Both the position numbers and the translations under genes were made by a program. Source: Acidimicrobiia bacterium (GTDB lineage Bacteria > Actinomycetota > Acidimicrobiia > Acidimicrobiales > Bin134). From it: a stretch of DNA of 36,325 nucleotides. Where the stretch lies: the NCBI GenBank assembly GCA_022821445.1, contig JAJEDQ010000019.1, forward strand, positions 1 to 36,325. Reading direction: 5' to 3'. A model generated the notes under the pieces. The model searched no databases and had not been told where the DNA came from. It saw only the letters and a program-made list of their open reading frames with translations. Of this stretch, positions 8,419 to 19,886 are shown one piece after another. Each line of letters opens with the position of its first letter. Position 1 is the stretch's first letter.

Positions 8419-9711
8419 GTGACACCGACTCTCGCTCCCGATCTCTCCAACCTTTCCGTGGCCTATCAGGCCGTCCGGTCTCACACCGACGCGCTCGCCG
8501 CTCCCTTGAGCAGCGAAGACCAGTGCATCCAGTCGATGCCCGACGTGAGCCCCACCAAGTGGCACCGGGCCCACGTCACCTGGTTCTTCGAGACCTTTCT
8601 GCTCAAGACCCGCCTGAGCGGATATAGCGAATACGACCCGGCGTTCGGCTTCCTGTTCAACTCGTATTATGAGGCGCTCGGGGATCGCCACCCTCGGCCC
8701 GAGCGGGGCAACCTCTCCCGACCATCGTGCGATGAGGTGGCTGCTTACCGGGCCCATGTCGATGGGGCCATGGCCGAGCTGCTGGCTCGCCCGCTGGACG
8801 ACGCCACCGCCGATCTGGTGCTGTTGGGCCTTCACCATGAGCAGCAGCACCAAGAGCTGTTGCTCATGGACATCAAGCATGTGCTGTCGACCAATCGGGC
8901 GCTGTGGCCTGCCTATCATCACCTCCCCTCGCCGCCCTCCGGGATCGGGATGTTGAGCGACGGACAGCCATCTGGGCAACCATCTGGCGGCTGGACCAGT
9001 TTCGGCGGCGGCGAGGTGTGGGTGGGCCACGACGGCAAGGGCTTCGCCTTCGACAACGAAAGCCCCCGCCACCGAACCATCCTCCCTTCCTATCGGCTGG
9101 CCAACCGACTGGTGACCTGCGGACAGTGGCAGGAGTTCATGGCCGACGGCGGCTACGACACCCCCACCCTGTGGTTGTCGGACGGCTGGTACCAGCGGCA
9201 GGAGCACGGCTGGGAGGCGCCTTCGTACTGGGACTTCCACCCCGGCGACGGTTGGCGGGTGTTCACCCTCCGCGGCCTCCAACCGCTGGCGCCCAGCGAG
9301 CCGGTGTGCCACTTGTCGTACTACGAGGCCGACGCCTTCGCCCGCTGGGCGGGCGCCCGGCTCCCCACCGAGGCTGAGTGGGAGTACGCCGCTGCTGCCC
9401 ACGAGCCTATGGGCAATTTGGGCGAGCAAGGCCGCTGGCATCCTGCCCCCGCCCCGGCGGGCGATGGCCTGCACCAGCTCTACGGAGATGTGTGGGAGTG
9501 GACCTCTAGCCCCTACGGCCCCTATCCCGGATTCCGGCCCGCACCGGGCGCGGTTGGGGAGTACAACGGGAAATTCATGGTCAACCAGTTCGTGCTCCGG
9601 GGCGGAGCTTGTGTGACTCCACCGGGCCACATTCGGGCTGCCTACCGCAACTTCTTCCACCCCCACACCCGCTGGCACTTCTCCGGGATGCGCCTGGCCC
9701 AGGACGCGTAA
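8419..9711 (+). CDS. egtB: Ergothioneine biosynthesis sulfoxide synthase EgtB
   Basis: A non-haem iron enzyme that joins hercynine to a cysteine-containing thiol with O2. The N-terminal DinB-like domain supplies iron ligands: WHRAH near residue 48 and HHEQQHQE near 138, the HxxxH-type pair of EgtB. The C-terminal formylglycine-generating-enzyme-like fold is seen in PTEAEWEYAA (~316), GDVWEWTSSPYGPYPGF (~357) and RAAYRNFFHPHTRW. GTG 8419 gives about 430 residues, the family norm. An in-frame TTG at 8395 would add 8 residues, and neither start has a clear ribosome-binding site. The TAA overlaps the egtD ATG by one base. Confidence 0.93.
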   Translation: MTPTLAPDLSNLSVAYQAVRSHTDALAAPLSSEDQCIQSMPDVSPTKWHRAHVTWFFETFLLKTRLSGYSEYDPAFGFLFNSYYEALGDRHPRPERGNLSRPSCDEVAAYRAHVDGAMAELLARPLDDATADLVLLGLHHEQQHQELLLMDIKHVLSTNRALWPAYHHLPSPPSGIGMLSDGQPSGQPSGGWTSFGGGEVWVGHDGKGFAFDNESPRHRTILPSYRLANRLVTCGQWQEFMADGGYDTPTLWLSDGWYQRQEHGWEAPSYWDFHPGDGWRVFTLRGLQPLAPSEPVCHLSYYEADAFARWAGARLPTEAEWEYAAAAHEPMGNLGEQGRWHPAPAPAGDGLHQLYGDVWEWTSSPYGPYPGFRPAPGAVGEYNGKFMVNQFVLRGGACVTPPGHIRAAYRNFFHPHTRWHFSGMRLAQDA

Positions 9712-10721
9712 TGCCAGGACGCGCAGTTCCGGGAAGCCCGATTGTGGCGCCGGTGGTCGATATCCATCTGGATCCCGCCTGGATCGATCGAGCGCTCCGG
9801 GCCGACGTGGCCGAAGGTCTCACCTCCCAGCCCAAGGAGCTTCCCCCCAAGTGGTTCTACGACGACCGGGGCAGCGAGCTCTTCGACCAGATCACCCGGC
9901 TGCCCGGCTACTACCCCACCCGAAGGGAGCGGGAGATCCTGGAGCGAGAGGTCGACGTGATCGCCGAGCGGTCGGGTGCCGACACCGTGGTGGAACTGGG
10001 ATCGGGCACCTCGGAGAAGACCCGAATCGTGCTGGACTCTCTGGCCGCCACCGGACGGCTCCGCCGCTACGTCCCGTTCGACAACAGCGAGGCCACCCTG
10101 CGAAACGCGGCTGCGGAGTTGGCTGAGGCCTATGAGGGCCTGGCTGTCCACGGAGTGGTGGGCGACTTCGAGCACCACCTGGGCCACATACCTGATGGCG
10201 GCTGTCGGCTGATGATGCTCCTGGGCGGCACCATCGGGAACTTCCCCCCCGCGCCGCGGAAGGACTTTCTGGCCAGCGTGGCCGCCACCATGGTGCCGGG
10301 CGACACCTTCTTGCTGGGTTTCGACTTGGTGAAGGATCACGACCGGCTGATTGCCGCCTACGACGACCCCGAGGGCGTGACCGCAGCGTTCAACCGCAAC
10401 GTGCTGTCAGTGATCAACCACCGTCTCGATGCCGACTTCGACCTCGACCAATTCGAGCACGAAGCCCGTTTCGACCCCGACGAGGAGTGGGTCGAGATGC
10501 GGCTGCGCTCCCGCTGCGCCCAGCAGGTGACCATCCGCGGGTTGGGCATGACCGTCGACTTCGCCCGAAACGAGCGCATGCGGACCGAGGTCAGCGCCAA
10601 GTTCCGTCCCGAGAACATCGGCCCTGAGCTTGCTGGTGTCGGCCTGGCCATGGAGCGACTGTGGACCGACGCCCGGGGCGACTACGCCCTGACCCTGTCC
10701 CGCATGGTGGAAGGGCGCTAA
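9711..10721 (+). CDS. egtD: L-histidine N(alpha)-methyltransferase EgtD
   Basis: A 336-residue SAM-dependent enzyme that trimethylates histidine to hercynine, the substrate of EgtB. The N-terminus contains PPKWFYDDRGSELFDQIT and LPGYYPTRREREIL, characteristic of the EgtD family. The SAM-binding loop VVELGSGTSEKTRI is near residue 93. Start ATG 9711 overlaps the egtB stop (TAATG), which shows coupling; a longer GTG frame from 9609 would run inside egtB and adds no conserved sequence. egtA, egtC and egtE are not seen here. Confidence 0.95.
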   Translation: MPGRAVPGSPIVAPVVDIHLDPAWIDRALRADVAEGLTSQPKELPPKWFYDDRGSELFDQITRLPGYYPTRREREILEREVDVIAERSGADTVVELGSGTSEKTRIVLDSLAATGRLRRYVPFDNSEATLRNAAAELAEAYEGLAVHGVVGDFEHHLGHIPDGGCRLMMLLGGTIGNFPPAPRKDFLASVAATMVPGDTFLLGFDLVKDHDRLIAAYDDPEGVTAAFNRNVLSVINHRLDADFDLDQFEHEARFDPDEEWVEMRLRSRCAQQVTIRGLGMTVDFARNERMRTEVSAKFRPENIGPELAGVGLAMERLWTDARGDYALTLSRMVEGR

Positions 10722-10809
10722 GCCGCCCCGCTTTACTGATTCGAATCCCCTTTATTGCTCGTCAATCTCCGGGTGGGCGCGAGTAGTGTCAGTTCGTAAG
10801 CCACGCTGA

Positions 10810-13381
<2,572 letters not shown>

Positions 13382-13385
<4 letters not shown>

Positions 13386-13837
13386 GCTTGAAAGTCGCTG
13401 TCATTATGGGATCGTCGAGTGACGAGGACACCAAGGCCCCGGCCCGTACCACGCTGGAACAGTTCGGTGTGGAGTGCCACTGGGAGGTCATGTCGGCCCA
13501 CCGCACGCCGGAGAAGGTCCGCCAGTTTGTGTCCGGCGCTCGCGATGCCGGGTTCGGGGCCATCATCTGCGGGGCGGGCATGGCTGCTCACCTGGCCGGC
13601 GCCACTGCGGCCCAGACCACTCTGCCGGTGATCGGCGTGCCTTTGGGCGGCGGAGCGCTGAACGGGGTGGACTCCCTGTACTCCACCGTGCAGATGCCCA
13701 AGGGGATCCCCGTGGCCACCGTGGCCATCAACGGCGCCATGAACGCGGCTTTGCTGGCCATTCAGATTCTGGCCGTGACCGACTCGGGGCTGGCTGATCG
13801 GTTGGCCGCCCATCGCGCTGAGATGGCCGGTGGCTGA
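13382..13837 (+). CDS. purE: 5-(carboxyamino)imidazole ribonucleotide mutase
   Basis: A 151-residue PurE that moves or adds the carboxyl group on aminoimidazole ribonucleotide. It shows [13 protein letters not shown] near residue 8, the catalytic-histidine motif MSAHRTPEK near 40, and [18 protein letters not shown] near 62. No purK gene is in the window, so whether it works with PurK (class I) or takes CO2 directly (class II) cannot be told. It is coupled to purD (ATGA) and overlaps the purB start by 8 bp. Confidence 0.95.
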
Positions 13838-15230
13838 CAAGGACCTGATTCCCGACGTTCTGGCCGACCGCTACGCCAGCGCGGCGATGGCCGGCATCTG
13901 GTCGCCGGAGGGCAAGGTCAAGGCCGAGCGCCGCCTGTGGGTGGCGGCACTGGAGGCTCAGCGGGATCTCGGAATCGAGGTGCCCGACGGGGTTGTGGAG
14001 GCCTATCGAGATGCCATCGACCAGGTGAGCCTGGACTCCATCCGGGAGCGGGAGCGAGTCACCCGCCACGACGTGAAGGCTCGCATCGAGGAGTTCTGCG
14101 CGCTGGCCGGCCACGAGCACATCCACAAGGGAATGACGTCGCGCGACCTCACCGAGAACATCGAGCAGCTTCAGATCCGCGATTCGCTGCGATTGGTGCG
14201 CGACAAGATGGTGGCGGTGGTATGCGCTCTCGGGGCACAGGCCGGCACCCATTCCGAGTTGGTGATGGTGGGCCGCTCCCACAACGTGCCCGCCCAGGCC
14301 ACCACCTTGGGCAAGCGCTTCGCCAACTACGGCGAGGAGGCGCTGGCTGCTTTGGGGCGGATAGACGACCTGCTGGACCGTTACCTGCTGCGGGGTCTTA
14401 AAGGCCCGGTGGGCACCCAGCAAGACCAAATCGATCTGTTCCTCGGCGAGGCTGACAAGGCCGCAGCACTCGAAGACCGAGTGGCCGCCGGTCTCGGATT
14501 TGCCGCCACGATGGGCAGCGTGGGCCAGGTGTACCCGAGGTCGCTGGACTACGACGTGGTTACCGCACTGGTGCAGGCGTCATCGGCCCCGGCCAACTTG
14601 GCCCGGACTATCCGGCTCATGGCCGGCCATGGCTTGATCACCGAGGGCTTTCAGGCTGGACAAGTGGGCTCGTCGGCCATGCCCGGCAAGCGCAACGCCC
14701 GCACCTCCGAGCGCATCTGCGGGCTCTCGGCGGTGGTGCAGGGCTACGCCAACATGGTGGGCGCCCTGGTGGGCGATCAGTGGAACGAGGGCGACGTGAG
14801 CTGTTCGGTGGTGCGCCGGGTGGCCCTGCCCGGCGCGTTCCTGGCTCTCGACGGCCAGTTTGAGGCGGTACTGGTGGTGCTCAATGAACTCGCAGTGTTC
14901 GAGGACGCGATCGCCGCCGAGCTGACCGCCAACCTGCCGGCGCTCACCGCCACCCGAGTACTGATGGCCTCGGTGGCCGCCGGTGCGGGCCGGGAAGAAG
15001 CCCATCGCATCATCTCTGAGCATGTCCCCAAGGGAGACGGGTTCTTCTCGGCTGTTGCCGATGACGAGAGGTTGCCGGTTACTGCCGTCGTCGTCGAGCA
15101 GATCAAAAGCCAACACTTGGCGCTGACCGGGGCAGCCGCCGGCCAAGCCCGGGCTTTTGCCGCCAAGGCCCAAGAGCTGGTCACCCAGAATCCCAACGCT
15201 GCCGCCTACCAACCGGAGCCCATCCTATGA
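13830..15230 (+). CDS. purB: Adenylosuccinate lyase
   Basis: A 466-residue member of the fumarase/aspartase superfamily that releases fumarate from SAICAR and from adenylosuccinate, so it acts twice in AMP synthesis. Conserved elements include HKGMTSRDLTEN near residue 105, the substrate histidine in GRSHNVPAQATTLGKR near 148, and the signature loop GSSAMPGKRNARTSE near 280. The GTG start lies 8 bp inside purE. Its TGA overlaps the purC ATG. Confidence 0.96.
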   Translation: MADKDLIPDVLADRYASAAMAGIWSPEGKVKAERRLWVAALEAQRDLGIEVPDGVVEAYRDAIDQVSLDSIRERERVTRHDVKARIEEFCALAGHEHIHKGMTSRDLTENIEQLQIRDSLRLVRDKMVAVVCALGAQAGTHSELVMVGRSHNVPAQATTLGKRFANYGEEALAALGRIDDLLDRYLLRGLKGPVGTQQDQIDLFLGEADKAAALEDRVAAGLGFAATMGSVGQVYPRSLDYDVVTALVQASSAPANLARTIRLMAGHGLITEGFQAGQVGSSAMPGKRNARTSERICGLSAVVQGYANMVGALVGDQWNEGDVSCSVVRRVALPGAFLALDGQFEAVLVVLNELAVFEDAIAAELTANLPALTATRVLMASVAAGAGREEAHRIISEHVPKGDGFFSAVADDERLPVTAVVVEQIKSQHLALTGAAAGQARAFAAKAQELVTQNPNAAAYQPEPIL

Positions 15231-16117
15231 ACACCAAGAACATCAACCTGCCCCCAGTTCATTCCGGCAAGGTCCGCGACATCTTCGACGCCGGTGACGG
15301 CCGGCTGCTGATGATCGCGTCCGACCGCATCTCGGCGTTCGACGTGGTGATGGACGAGCCCGTCCCCGAGAAGGGACGGGTGCTGACCGCCATGTCGGCC
15401 TATTGGTTCGAGACCCTGGCCGATGTGCTGCCCAGCCACCTCATCTCCACCGACGTGGCCGACTTCCCACCCGAGGCCCAGACCAACGGGGTGGCCGGTC
15501 GAACCATGCTGTGCCATCGGGCTGAAATGCTGCCCATCGAGTGCATCGTGCGGGGGTATCTGAGCGGCTCGGCCTGGAAGGAGTACAAGGCCCAGGGCAC
15601 CATGCACGGCCAAGCACTCCCTGAAGGGCTCCGGGAATCCGACAAGCTGCCCGAGCCGGTGTTCACACCTTCGACCAAGGCCGAGTCGGGCCACGACGAA
15701 AACATCTCCTACGACCAGGCCGTGGAATTGGTGGGCCGAGGTCTGGCAGAACAGGCCCGCGACGCTTCATTGGAGCTATACAGCCGGGCGTCGGAGGCGG
15801 CCGCCGAGAAGGGCATCATCATCGCCGACACCAAGTTTGAGATGGGCATGGTGAACGGAACCCTGGTGGTGGCCGACGAGGTGCTCACTCCCGACTCCTC
15901 CCGCTTCTGGCCAGTGGACGGCTGGGCGCCGGGGGCAACCCCGCCGTCATACGACAAACAGCCGGTGCGCGATTACCTGAGCACCCTGGATTGGGACAAG
16001 CAGTACCCGCCGCCGCCGCTGCCCGATGAGGTGGTGACGGCCAGCGCGGCCCGCTATGTGAGCGCATACGAGATCATCACCGGCCGCAGCTTCGCCAACT
16101 GGCCTGGAGGCTCATGA
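15227..16117 (+). CDS. purC: SAICAR synthetase
   Basis: A 296-residue phosphoribosylaminoimidazole-succinocarboxamide synthase that couples aspartate to CAIR with ATP. Motifs seen are HSGKVRDIFDAGDGRLLMIA near residue 12, SDRISAFDVVM, ECIVRGYLSGSAWKEY near 104 and IADTKFEMG near 202. The length fits the longer monofunctional form. Coupled to purB and to purS by ATGA overlaps. Confidence 0.97.
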   Translation: MNTKNINLPPVHSGKVRDIFDAGDGRLLMIASDRISAFDVVMDEPVPEKGRVLTAMSAYWFETLADVLPSHLISTDVADFPPEAQTNGVAGRTMLCHRAEMLPIECIVRGYLSGSAWKEYKAQGTMHGQALPEGLRESDKLPEPVFTPSTKAESGHDENISYDQAVELVGRGLAEQARDASLELYSRASEAAAEKGIIIADTKFEMGMVNGTLVVADEVLTPDSSRFWPVDGWAPGATPPSYDKQPVRDYLSTLDWDKQYPPPPLPDEVVTASAARYVSAYEIITGRSFANWPGGS

Positions 16118-16374
16118 GTACAGCATTCGATGTGGCAGTTGAGGTGAGCCTCCGAGACGGGATAGCCGACCCGGAGGGCCTGACCATCGAGCGGGCGCTG
16201 CCCGCGCTCGGGTTCAGCGGCGTGAGCGGCATTCGGGTGGGAAAGAGCCTGCGCTTTGTGGTGGAAGCCCCAGACGAAGACGAAGCCCGTCGGCAGGTGG
16301 AGGCCATGTGCGAGCGGTTCTTGGCCAATCCGGTAATTGAAGATGTGGACATTTCTCTGAGTCCGGCGTCATGA
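16114..16374 (+). CDS. purS: FGAM synthase subunit PurS
   Basis: An 86-residue small subunit of the three-part phosphoribosylformylglycinamidine synthase (PurL-PurQ-PurS). It has the typical V-DPEG-TIERALPALGF pattern and the SGIRVGKSLRF segment, and ends with the short beta-alpha NPVIEDVDI. PurS dimers bridge PurQ and PurL for ammonia transfer. The ATGA overlap with purC and the position just before purQ fit. Confidence 0.95.
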   Translation: MSTAFDVAVEVSLRDGIADPEGLTIERALPALGFSGVSGIRVGKSLRFVVEAPDEDEARRQVEAMCERFLANPVIEDVDISLSPAS

Positions 16375-16408
16375 CGAGTCTGGCTGTTTGCTCTGTTTGG
16401 GGGCGAGG

Positions 16409-17071
16409 ATGACCACCAAGGTCGGCGTCGTCGTGTTTCCCGGCTCCAACTGCGAGCAGGATGTGGTGGAAGCGGTGGGCACGGTTGGGGGTTCTGGCGA
16501 GCTTCTATGGCATAAGGACACTTGCCTTGGAGATGTCGACGCGGTGGTATTGCCCGGAGGCTTTGCCCATGGCGACTATCTGCGCACCGGGGCTATGGCC
16601 CGTTTCTCACCCATCATGGGCGCGGTTGAGCGCTTTGCCCGCGACGGCGGGCCGGTGGTGGGTATCTGCAATGGATTCCAGATTCTCACCGAAGCTCAAT
16701 TGTTGCCCGGAGCCCTCTACAAGAATCGGGGACTCAAATTCCTGTGTCAGCCCGCGGTGTTGAGGGTGGAATCAATGGACTCAGTATTGACTCGGGGCCT
16801 AACCGTTGGCGACGAGCTCAACATCCCCATCAATCACTTCGAAGGCAACTTCATTTGCTCAGAACGAGTTCTGGATCAATTGCGCGAAAAAAACCAGATC
16901 GTGTTCACGTATAGGGACAACCCCAATGGGACCACTGCTGATATTGCGGGGATTTGCAACGAAAACGGCAACGTGGTGGGGATGATGCCCCACCCCGAGC
17001 GTGCCGCCCACCCGTTGCTGGGCAGCACCGACGGTGCGTTACTGCTGAAAGGGCTGGTCAGCGGTGATTAG
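16409..17071 (+). CDS. purQ: FGAM synthase glutaminase subunit PurQ
   Basis: A 220-residue class I glutamine amidotransferase that supplies ammonia to PurL. The nucleophile cysteine is in VVGICNGFQIL near residue 85, and the partner His and Glu are in MMPHPERA near the C-terminus. FPGSNCEQD at the N-terminus is conserved in PurQ. I use ATG 16409; an in-frame start at 16388 adds seven non-conserved residues. Its stop overlaps by 3 bp the stop of an antisense gene. Confidence 0.95.
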   Translation: MTTKVGVVVFPGSNCEQDVVEAVGTVGGSGELLWHKDTCLGDVDAVVLPGGFAHGDYLRTGAMARFSPIMGAVERFARDGGPVVGICNGFQILTEAQLLPGALYKNRGLKFLCQPAVLRVESMDSVLTRGLTVGDELNIPINHFEGNFICSERVLDQLREKNQIVFTYRDNPNGTTADIAGICNENGNVVGMMPHPERAAHPLLGSTDGALLLKGLVSGD

Positions 17072-17469
17072 CCAGTGGAACTTGTGCGGGCAACTCCGGC
17101 TGCTTTCAGCACACTCGCCGGAACTCCGACCTCACGCCATGCCGCATAGGAAATACCCTTGCGGCCACTGTACTCGGCGGCGATAGCAATGAATTCGCTC
17201 TCAATGCCGCTGATGTCAACCGTTTCCTCTTCCTTTTCGAGTTCGGCTTCCAAGTCCATGAGCTCTTGGATCAGATGAACTCGCTTCAACGGCTTGGCCT
17301 GGGCGATCTCACCGGGGAGCTCGGCAACCCGAGCCTGCATTCTCTCCGGAGAGCGCTGGCGTCCCCGCTTGGGCTTGCTCTGGTCAAGCGCATTCAGATA
17401 GCGGCTTACTGTGCGCCCCTGAGCCTGTCCGAGGGCCCGCGCCGATTTGGCTTCTTCAGATACCATCAT
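17068..17469 (-). CDS. Hypothetical protein, antisense between purQ and purL
   Basis: A 133-residue hydrophilic protein (or 132 from the second ATG at 17466). The N-terminal half is basic with a SKPKRGRQRSPERM segment. The middle (~55-95) is a charged helix rich in Glu, Leu and Lys (MDLEAELEKEEE), and the C-terminus reads SYAAWREVGVPASVLKAAG, which looks like a folded helical motif. I do not recognise the family. It is tail-to-tail with purQ (stops overlap) and divergent from purL, splitting the pur cluster into two transcription units. Its base composition is less GC-rich than its neighbours. Confidence 0.7.
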   Translation of the reverse strand: MMVSEEAKSARALGQAQGRTVSRYLNALDQSKPKRGRQRSPERMQARVAELPGEIAQAKPLKRVHLIQELMDLEAELEKEEETVDISGIESEFIAIAAEYSGRKGISYAAWREVGVPASVLKAAGVARTSSTG

Positions 17470-17493
17470 CGCTCCTTGATCTGTTTGATCAGC

Positions 17494-17561
17494 TTGTTGA
17501 TTGCCAACATTGAACTATATTCGGCGCGCTTGTTCAAACTGGGTGTCTCATCTAGTGAGAC
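17494..17561 (+). promoter_or_regulatory. Candidate purL promoter and leader hairpin
   Basis: An A/T-rich divergent intergenic stretch. TTGTTG (17494) and TATATT (17516) are 16 bp apart and could be -35/-10 elements for purL. A perfect inverted repeat GTCTCA-TCTAG-TGAGAC lies at 17545-17561, about 40 bp before the purL ATG, and could be an operator or an RNA hairpin. No T-run follows it, so a terminator is unlikely. Confidence 0.4.
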
Positions 17562-17602
17562 CTCTGGATTTTCCTCCCTAAAACCAATTCGGATGATCTG
17601 AG

Positions 17603-19858
17603 ATGAATGAGCCACTGCACCGATCATTAGGGTTGACAGACGAAGAGGCCGAGGCGATCGAGAAGCTCTTGAACCGCCCGCCCAATCATCTCGAGTTGGC
17701 GATGTATGCGGTGATGTGGTCTGAGCATTGCTCATACAAGTCCTCCCGCTTGCATTTGCGCCGACTGCCCACCGAGGCCCCTTGGGTATTGGTCGGTCCT
17801 GGCGAGAATGCCGGGGTGGTGGATGTGGGCGACGGCATTGCTGCTGCGATCCGGATTGAAAGCCACAACCATCCTTCGGCCATTGAGCCTTATCAGGGGG
17901 CGGCCACCGGAGTGGGCGGCATTCTGCGGGACATCTTCACCATGGGGGCCCGCCCGATAGCAGTAATGGACTCACTTAGGTTTGGCCGTCCCGAAGATCC
18001 CCGCAGTCGCTGGATCGCCGAAGGGGTGGTTTCGGGCATCTCCGGGTATGGCAACGCGGTTGGGGTGCCCACCGTGGGGGGCGAGACCGTTTTTGATGAA
18101 ACGTATTCCGGCAATCCACTGGTGAATGTTCTGTGCCTCGGGCTGATGCCGGCTGATCGGCTGGTGCTGGGGCAGGCCAGCGGCGAAGGCAACTTGGCGG
18201 TGCTGTTGGGTGCGTCGACGGGGCGTGATGGAATCGGCGGGGTGAGCGTGCTGGCGTCGGCTTCTTTCGGCGACGAGGAAGAAGAGGCCGAAAAGCGCCC
18301 GAGTGTGCAGGTTGGCGATCCCTTTGAAGAAAAGCGGCTCATCGAGGCCTGTCTGGCGCTGCTAGACGCTGGGCTCGTGGTGGGTATCCAAGATCTCGGG
18401 GGCGCAGGACTCACTTGCGCCACCAGCGAGACCGCATCGCGGGGCGGGGTGGGCATGGATGTGGACGTGGCCGCCGTCCCCCGCCGGGAGCCGGGCATGG
18501 CGCCTTTCGAGGTGCTCACCAGCGAATCGCAGGAGCGGATGCTGGCCATCGTCGCGCCCGACGGGCTCGACGACGTGTTGGCCATTTGCGACCGCTGGGA
18601 CGTGCAGGCCTCGGTGGTGGGGCGGGTTACCGGGGGTGGGCAGCTTCGGGTGAGAGACGGCTCAAGTGGGCCTAGTATCCCGGCATCGGCTGGCCGTTCT
18701 CCGGTTCCCGCGTTCGACGGCCCGGTGTTGGGCGAGCTGCCGGCGGCTTCCCTGCACGAGGAGGCACCCCTATACGACCGGCCCCGGCGTCGGCCGAGCG
18801 ACTGGGAGGCTGCTAGGGCTGACACTGCTGGTAATCTGCCGCCCCCCGCCGACGTCGGCACCGACCTGCTGAGCCTTTTGAGCGACCCGTCATGGATTTA
18901 CCGCCAGTACGACCACATGCTGTTCTGCAACACGGTGTTCGGTCCCGGCGGCGACGCCACCGTGCTGCGGCTCAAGCACCCCGCTTCCGGGGCTGACACC
19001 GGCCGGGGACTGGCCCTGACCACCGACGGCAACCATCACTGGTGCGCGGTGGATCCCCGGACGGGAACCGCCATGACGGTGGCCGAGGCGGTGCTCAACC
19101 TGGCCTGCGTGGGCGCCCGACCGCTGGCTTTGGTCAATTGCCTGAACTTCGGCAATCCCGAGCACCCCGAGGTGATGTGGCAGTTCTCCGAGGCGGTGGA
19201 CGGGATGGCCGAGGCCTGCGAAGCCTTCGGCATCCCAGTGGTGGGCGGCAATGTGAGCCTCTACAACGAGTCCAACGGCCACAACATCGATCCCACTCCG
19301 GTGATCGGCCTGCTCGGGGTGATCGACAGCTTGACGCGGGTTCCTCCTGGTTTGGCGTGGAGCGATGGCGACCGGGTGATTGTGCTGGGCGAGGGGGCCC
19401 CGGAGCTGTCAGGTTCGCGGTGGGCCGCCTCCACCGCCGGGCACAAACGGGGCCGACTGCCTGAACTGGACTATGAGAAGCATCGGCGGGTGGCCGGCCT
19501 GGTGGCCGGCCTGGTGGCCGACGACCGTCTGTCGGCGGTCCACGACGTGTCGAGCGGAGGACTGGGGGTGGCCCTGGCCGAGATGGCGGTCGTGTCTGAT
19601 GTGGGCTTCCGGGGTGCCCGAATCCATGACCACGCCGAGCTGTTCAGCGAGGCCCCCTCCCGGGTGGTGGCCGCGGTGGATCCCGAACTGCTGCCCGAGG
19701 TGGAGGAGGCGGCGGCTGCTTCTGGCGTGGCCGTCACTCGCATCGGCCTGGCCACTGGAGGCCGCTTCGCGATCAAGGGGCTGCTCGACCTGGAATTGGC
19801 TGCGATTGCTGATCGCTGGCGCTCGCCCATGTCAGGCTCAGAGGATCAGGCCCAATAG
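17603..19858 (+). CDS. purL: FGAM synthase large subunit PurL
   Basis: A 751-residue ATP-dependent synthase that converts FGAR to FGAM using ammonia from PurQ. This is the small-type PurL that requires PurS and PurQ, both present upstream. Visible motifs are [12 protein letters not shown] near residue 38, [19 protein letters not shown] near 92, [11 protein letters not shown] near 265, and the second half with [14 protein letters not shown] near 510 and [15 protein letters not shown] near 645. ATG 17603 starts the conserved [15 protein letters not shown]. Confidence 0.97.
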   Translation: MNEPLHRSLGLTDEEAEAIEKLLNRPPNHLELAMYAVMWSEHCSYKSSRLHLRRLPTEAPWVLVGPGENAGVVDVGDGIAAAIRIESHNHPSAIEPYQGAATGVGGILRDIFTMGARPIAVMDSLRFGRPEDPRSRWIAEGVVSGISGYGNAVGVPTVGGETVFDETYSGNPLVNVLCLGLMPADRLVLGQASGEGNLAVLLGASTGRDGIGGVSVLASASFGDEEEEAEKRPSVQVGDPFEEKRLIEACLALLDAGLVVGIQDLGGAGLTCATSETASRGGVGMDVDVAAVPRREPGMAPFEVLTSESQERMLAIVAPDGLDDVLAICDRWDVQASVVGRVTGGGQLRVRDGSSGPSIPASAGRSPVPAFDGPVLGELPAASLHEEAPLYDRPRRRPSDWEAARADTAGNLPPPADVGTDLLSLLSDPSWIYRQYDHMLFCNTVFGPGGDATVLRLKHPASGADTGRGLALTTDGNHHWCAVDPRTGTAMTVAEAVLNLACVGARPLALVNCLNFGNPEHPEVMWQFSEAVDGMAEACEAFGIPVVGGNVSLYNESNGHNIDPTPVIGLLGVIDSLTRVPPGLAWSDGDRVIVLGEGAPELSGSRWAASTAGHKRGRLPELDYEKHRRVAGLVAGLVADDRLSAVHDVSSGGLGVALAEMAVVSDVGFRGARIHDHAELFSEAPSRVVAAVDPELLPEVEEAAAASGVAVTRIGLATGGRFAIKGLLDLELAAIADRWRSPMSGSEDQAQ

Positions 19859-19886
19859 GCGGGGTTCAACATGTCAGACTTAAGCA

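Noticed and set aside
10713-10728. GGGCG/CGCCC hairpin at the end of egtD as a terminator
   Set aside because: The stem is only 5 bp, it overlaps the stop codon, and no T-run follows.
10738-10755. tRNA T-arm-like sequence (GATTCGAATCCCC) after egtD
   Set aside because: Flanking bases do not form the T stem, and no acceptor, D or anticodon arms are present upstream, where egtD lies.
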